This document shows positions 60,289 through 64,000 of a stretch of DNA of 64,000 bases, piece after piece. The DNA lies in the IMG/VR virus record IMGVR_UViG_3300037606_000137, positions 46,381 to 110,380 of that record; one strand, 5' to 3'. The position numbers were made by a program, and so were the translations under genes. The stretch is from a virus. Positions within the stretch are counted from its first letter, which is position 1, and each line of letters begins with the position of its first letter. The notes under the pieces were generated by a model that saw nothing but the letters and a program-made list of their open reading frames with translations, ran no database searches and was not told the DNA's origin.

Positions 60289-61983
60289 ATGATTACAAGT
60301 ATTAATGATTATAAAAAAATTAATGAATCATTATCTAAGGAAAGAGAACGTGCTGCAAAATTGGAGACTTTAATTAAATTGGGTAGAGAAATGATTGATG
60401 CATATAAGAAAGTTGATGAGATTAAGGAATTAAAGAAAGTTAAAGATGATAATATTCAGGAATTATTAACAAAATTGAATGAAACATCTATTATAGCAAA
60501 AGGTACATTGATTGAGGTTATTAAACCATTTAAGCAAAATAGATTATCTAGTTCTGCATATTTTAGTTTTGTTGAAAATTCTGTAAATGTAATTTCAGCT
60601 GATTTTAAGAGTATTTCTGATGAGATTAAGATGGCAGCGAATAAGATGTCAACAGCAAGTACTACATTACGTAAAACAAACAATGCTAAGAATAAGGTAA
60701 CAGGTGAAATGACAGCAGAAGGATTGAAAGATGTTTGGGCTGGAGTTGTTAAAGTATTGAGTGGTTGGATGAGTAAATTTGGATCATTATTAAATAAGAC
60801 ACAAAAGCATTTAGAAAGTATTAATACTAAAGCTGCAAAATTTTTAACTGTTACAGAATCATTAACTGTTACAGAGGGATTTGTAGATAATATTTTTATT
60901 GCTGATTTATATGATGATGATCAAGAAATAATTATGCGTCAAATTATTCAAAAATTAGAATTAAAATTTGATACTATTAATATGCAAGAAGTATTTCAAA
61001 CAATTGCATCTTTATCTTTTGATTTAATAACATTAAATATTAACATTGATGATAATTTTTACAAATTTGTTGAAATGACAAATTTAAATAGTGCTGTAGT
61101 TAAAGATAATATTGATATTGTTATTAAAAATAATACGTCAATGTTTTTACGTGATGAATCAATTTTAAACGAAGAATTAACGGAAGATGATAGATTAGCT
61201 AGAAATAAATATTCAAGAGAGTACAAGCAGCGACAACGCAATATTGTAAGTGTATTAGAACAAGCAAAAGAAACGATAGTATTAGCGGAAGAATCTGAGT
61301 ATTATACACAATTAGCAAAGACAAATGAAAAGATGATTATAAATTTATTAAAAGAATTTAAGTCAAAATCTATTGCTATTGACGATAAAATCATATCTTT
61401 GGTAAATACAGCAGCATCTGATAAATTTGATTTTTCTATATATCAAGAAAAAATAACAAATGCTGAAGAGGTTGGAGATGCTGTTGCATTGATGGCTAAA
61501 GCATTATTAGATGTACACAGAAATGTTGTAGAAATGTCTGGATCTGTACGACAATATAAAGATGATACTGCATCACAAGATGGTACGATGGGTGCATCAT
61601 TTGATTACGTAAATAAAACTGTTAAATTACCAGAAGGTAAAACAAATGAAGGTAAAGAATTTAATTATATGTTATTAAGTAGATTACAAAGTGATTGTGA
61701 ATATTTTTTAGGATATGGAAATAGACGTGAAAATGCATTACATCAAGGTGGTGTAGAAGGTCAAATATCTAAAATGAAAGAGTTATGGAATGGTTTTCCT
61801 GTAGATGAAAAACCGGAATGGTTAACAATGGAACAAATTGAAGAATACGAAACTAAAATGTTACAAGAAAATACAAATGAAGGTATTGGATCTTGGATGA
61901 AAATTTGGAGTAAAGTAAAAGCATTCTTTAGTAATTTTAAAACAGCATCACAACAAGTTGATGTTGCGTTGAATAATATTTAA
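60289..61983 (+). CDS. Internal head-type polyvalent protein with LPD11-like domain
   Basis: 564 residues. N-terminus MITSINDYKKINESLSKE looks like a capsid-targeting leader with an INE cleavage site. The middle is long alpha-helical coiled coil. The C-terminal domain (~445-535) has FNYMLLSRLQSDCEYFLGYG, ALHQGGVEGQISKMKELW and EKPEWLTMEQI, matching the large polyvalent-protein domain LPD11 as I recall it. Such proteins are packaged in the capsid and injected with the DNA. Likely an ejected effector. Confidence 0.65.
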   Translation: MITSINDYKKINESLSKERERAAKLETLIKLGREMIDAYKKVDEIKELKKVKDDNIQELLTKLNETSIIAKGTLIEVIKPFKQNRLSSSAYFSFVENSVNVISADFKSISDEIKMAANKMSTASTTLRKTNNAKNKVTGEMTAEGLKDVWAGVVKVLSGWMSKFGSLLNKTQKHLESINTKAAKFLTVTESLTVTEGFVDNIFIADLYDDDQEIIMRQIIQKLELKFDTINMQEVFQTIASLSFDLITLNINIDDNFYKFVEMTNLNSAVVKDNIDIVIKNNTSMFLRDESILNEELTEDDRLARNKYSREYKQRQRNIVSVLEQAKETIVLAEESEYYTQLAKTNEKMIINLLKEFKSKSIAIDDKIISLVNTAASDKFDFSIYQEKITNAEEVGDAVALMAKALLDVHRNVVEMSGSVRQYKDDTASQDGTMGASFDYVNKTVKLPEGKTNEGKEFNYMLLSRLQSDCEYFLGYGNRRENALHQGGVEGQISKMKELWNGFPVDEKPEWLTMEQIEEYETKMLQENTNEGIGSWMKIWSKVKAFFSNFKTASQQVDVALNNI

Positions 61984-61992
61984 CATACATAA

Positions 61993-62361
61993 ATGAAAAA
62001 AAAATACATATTAACAAAAGAACAAGTGATTCAAACCGTCAATGAACGATGGTTTGAATCAATTGTTAATAAATATAAAAACGAATTTAAATTATTTTTT
62101 ATAAATTTAAAAAAACAATTTAAATTTAATGCAAATGCTCGTCGTATCATATTAACATATATGAAAACAAAAAAAATATCTAATGATGATCAAATAATTT
62201 TAAAAATTATTATTACTGATTCATTAAAAATGGTTGGTTTAGGGGGTATTGTTATTCCAATACCAGGAGGTGTAGTTTTAGTAACATTATTAATATCTAT
62301 GTCTAAAAAATTTAATATAGATATTTTACCATCACAATTTGAAAAAGAAAAAATAATTTAA
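61993..62361 (+). CDS. LETM1-like small membrane protein
   Basis: 122 residues. The C-terminal part, LKMVGLGGIVIPIPGGVVLV then KKFNIDILPSQF, resembles the segment of LETM1-type proteins with a PGG motif and a following ILPSAF-like end. One hydrophobic segment is present. Function unknown. Confidence 0.45.
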   Translation: MKKKYILTKEQVIQTVNERWFESIVNKYKNEFKLFFINLKKQFKFNANARRIILTYMKTKKISNDDQIILKIIITDSLKMVGLGGIVIPIPGGVVLVTLLISMSKKFNIDILPSQFEKEKII

Positions 62362-62422
62362 TACATAATTTTTTATTTATTGCTTTTTATTTATATTCTT
62401 GTAATGTAAATAAATTAAAAGT

Positions 62423-63511
62423 ATGAGAACAATAGAAGAAATTATTAAATTATTAAATATTAAAACCAAATCGAAAGATTTAAAGAAAGTTTTATATGAT
62501 AAATTAATTAAAAAAAATATTGATTATGACATTTTAATTCAATATCCAGAATTAATTTTATTATTTAAAAATTCAAATAAAATTGACTTAAATAAATTAT
62601 ATTGGTATCATATATCAATTAATCAAAAATTATCTGAATCATTTATCAGAGAATTTAAAGATAAAGTTTATTGGTCTAGTATATCAGAATATCAAAATTT
62701 ATCTGAATCTTTTATTACAGAACATAAAGATAAAGTTTGGTGGGATCGTATATCATGTTTTCAAAAATTATCTGAATCTTTCATATCAGAACATAAAGAT
62801 AAAGTTTCTTGGTATGATATATCACAATATCAGAAATTATCAGAATCATTCATATCAGAACATAAAGATAAAGTTAAATGGTATCATATATCTGAATTTC
62901 AAAAATTATCTGAATCATTCATATCAGAACATAAAGATAATTTTAATTGGTATTATATATCAGAATATCAAAAATTATCTGAATCATTTATCAGAGAATT
63001 TAAAGATAAAGTTTCTTGGTATTATATATCAGAATATCAAAAATTATCTGAATCATTTATCAGAGAATTTAAAGATAAAGTTTCTTGGTATAATATATCA
63101 AAATATCAAAAATTAACAGAATCATTCATTACAGAACACAAAGATAAATTAAAATTGAATGATGATAGTTGGTTATATAAGGATGGTGATTTTAAATTGG
63201 AAGCAATTAAAAAGACGGGTTTATATACAACTGATGATAATTATGTTTATGGTTTTAAAGGTATTAGAAGTAATAGATATTCAAGATACAATTATCAATA
63301 TCAATATTTAAAAGGTAAAACTTATGAATGTCATGCTGATTTTAATAATGATAATCGAAATTCATTTGGTTTGTCTGTTTGGACGAAAGAAGAAGCAACA
63401 AATTATTGTAATGAATTAGTCGTTGAAGTTAAGATACACAAGGATGATTTATCAGCATTAGTGCATAAAGGAGGAAAAATTAGATGTCAAAAATTCACAA
63501 TTTTATCATAA
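62423..63511 (+). CDS. 23-residue-repeat protein, intact
   Basis: 362 residues. Leader MRTIEEIIKLLNIKTKSKDL, a linker (YDILIQYPELILLFKNSNKI), about eight 23-residue repeats (LSESFIREFKDKVSWYYISEYQK type), and the C-terminal domain (SWLYKDGDFKLEAIKKTGLY ... KIRCQKFTILS). Adjacent repeats are nearly identical at DNA level (two 69-bp units around 62968-63100). It belongs to a family with members at 3602, 4254 and 63551, and is one of two copies at this end of the window. Confidence 0.85.
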   Translation: MRTIEEIIKLLNIKTKSKDLKKVLYDKLIKKNIDYDILIQYPELILLFKNSNKIDLNKLYWYHISINQKLSESFIREFKDKVYWSSISEYQNLSESFITEHKDKVWWDRISCFQKLSESFISEHKDKVSWYDISQYQKLSESFISEHKDKVKWYHISEFQKLSESFISEHKDNFNWYYISEYQKLSESFIREFKDKVSWYYISEYQKLSESFIREFKDKVSWYNISKYQKLTESFITEHKDKLKLNDDSWLYKDGDFKLEAIKKTGLYTTDDNYVYGFKGIRSNRYSRYNYQYQYLKGKTYECHADFNNDNRNSFGLSVWTKEEATNYCNELVVEVKIHKDDLSALVHKGGKIRCQKFTILS

Positions 63512-63550
63512 TAAATAGTATTATATTTATATTTACAAAAAATTAAAAGC

Positions 63551-64000
63551 ATGAGAACATTACAAGAAATTATAAAATTATTGGATATTAAAACTAAATC
63601 AAAAGATTTAAAAAAAGTTTTATATGATAAATTAATTCGTAAAAATATTGATTATGACATTTTAATTCAATATCCAGAATTAATTTTATTATTTAAAAAT
63701 TCAAATAAAATTGACTTAAATAATGTTGAGTGGTCTTATATATCAGAATATCAAAATTTATCTGAATCTTTTATTATTGAATTTAAAGATAAAGTTAATT
63801 GGGATTCTATATCATGTTTTCAAAAATTATCTGAATCTTTCATATCAGAACATAAAGATAAAGTTTCTTGGTATGATATATCACAATATCAAAAATTATC
63901 AGAATCTTTTATCAGAGAATTTAAAGATAAAGTTAAATGGTATCATATATCTGAATTTCAAAAATTATCTGAATCATTCATATCAGAACATAAAGATAAT
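63551..64000 (+). CDS. 23-residue-repeat protein, cut by window end
   Basis: At least 150 codons, in frame to the right edge. Leader MRTLQEIIKLLDIKTKSKDL and linker (IRKNIDYDILIQYPELILLF) match the preceding gene, followed by at least four repeats (LSESFIIEFKDKVNW, LSESFISEHKDKVSWYDIS). It forms a tandem pair with 62423. Confidence 0.85.
   Translation, partial: MRTLQEIIKLLDIKTKSKDLKKVLYDKLIRKNIDYDILIQYPELILLFKNSNKIDLNNVEWSYISEYQNLSESFIIEFKDKVNWDSISCFQKLSESFISEHKDKVSWYDISQYQKLSESFIREFKDKVKWYHISEFQKLSESFISEHKDN

Overview
This window is about 64 kb of a very AT-rich genome (nearly all third positions A or T). It is best read as part of a large tailed phage (myovirus-type) that infects a Bacteroidetes host, probably Flavobacteriia. 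Phage evidence: a gp25-type baseplate wedge protein, a GH19-type endolysin, beta-helix tail-fibre and long baseplate-like proteins, a family-B DNA polymerase piece, a type II topoisomerase, class I ribonucleotide reductase, a tRNA cluster, tight ATGA/TAATG gene overlaps and almost no intergenic space. Host evidence: promoters of the Bacteroidetes TAnnTTTG type (usually TATATTTG), no Shine-Dalgarno boxes, and two phage proteins ending in type IX secretion sorting domains. Both window ends are inside genes.

Layout. 1-3117 (minus): a topoisomerase II large subunit split by a split intein, with a free-standing Vsr-like endonuclease gene between the halves. 3288-9048 (plus): a small membrane protein, two tandem 23-residue-repeat genes (the first broken), then NAD genes. 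9094-13068: beta-helix tail-fibre-like protein, guanylate kinase-like protein, HAD phosphatase. 13156-18335: Nudix protein, two sigma factors, Thg1-like protein, deoxyribosyltransferase-like protein and a 56-residue histone H1-like protein. 18374-20185: tRNA cluster, including a tRNA-Tyr gene interrupted by an HNH endonuclease gene. 20352-39546 (plus): many small unknown genes with NadE, a secreted protein with a type IX domain, a 2OG oxygenase, an NMNAT-phosphoribosyltransferase fusion, a nucleotidyltransferase, NAD-dependent DNA ligase, ADP-ribosylglycohydrolase and a WYL protein. A two-way terminator at 39546 separates these from the minus block 39584-52699: endolysin, baseplate and head genes, an amidoligase, nrdB and nrdA with a GIY-YIG cassette at the end of nrdB, and a second Vsr-like endonuclease. 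52787-64000 (plus): C-terminal half of DNA polymerase B, an AAA+ ATPase, a 1263-residue structural protein, a second type IX secreted protein, a capsid-internal-type polyvalent protein and two more 23-residue-repeat genes.

How the genes fit together. (1) Four homing-type endonucleases each sit beside an interrupted, split or tail-duplicated essential gene: topoisomerase (split intein), tRNA-Tyr (588-bp insertion with TGTT repeats), NrdB (88-bp duplicated tail) and DNA polymerase (fragment). (2) The phage encodes a nearly closed pyridine-nucleotide cycle: NAMPT, two NMN/NaMN adenylyltransferases (one with a CinA/PncC-like deamidase domain), NadE, an NAD-consuming ligase that releases NMN, and an ADP-ribosylglycohydrolase. 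This could resist NAD-depleting defences. (3) Two sigma factors plus host-like promoters suggest phage-timed transcription. (4) Two proteins appear built for export to the cell surface by the host's type IX system.
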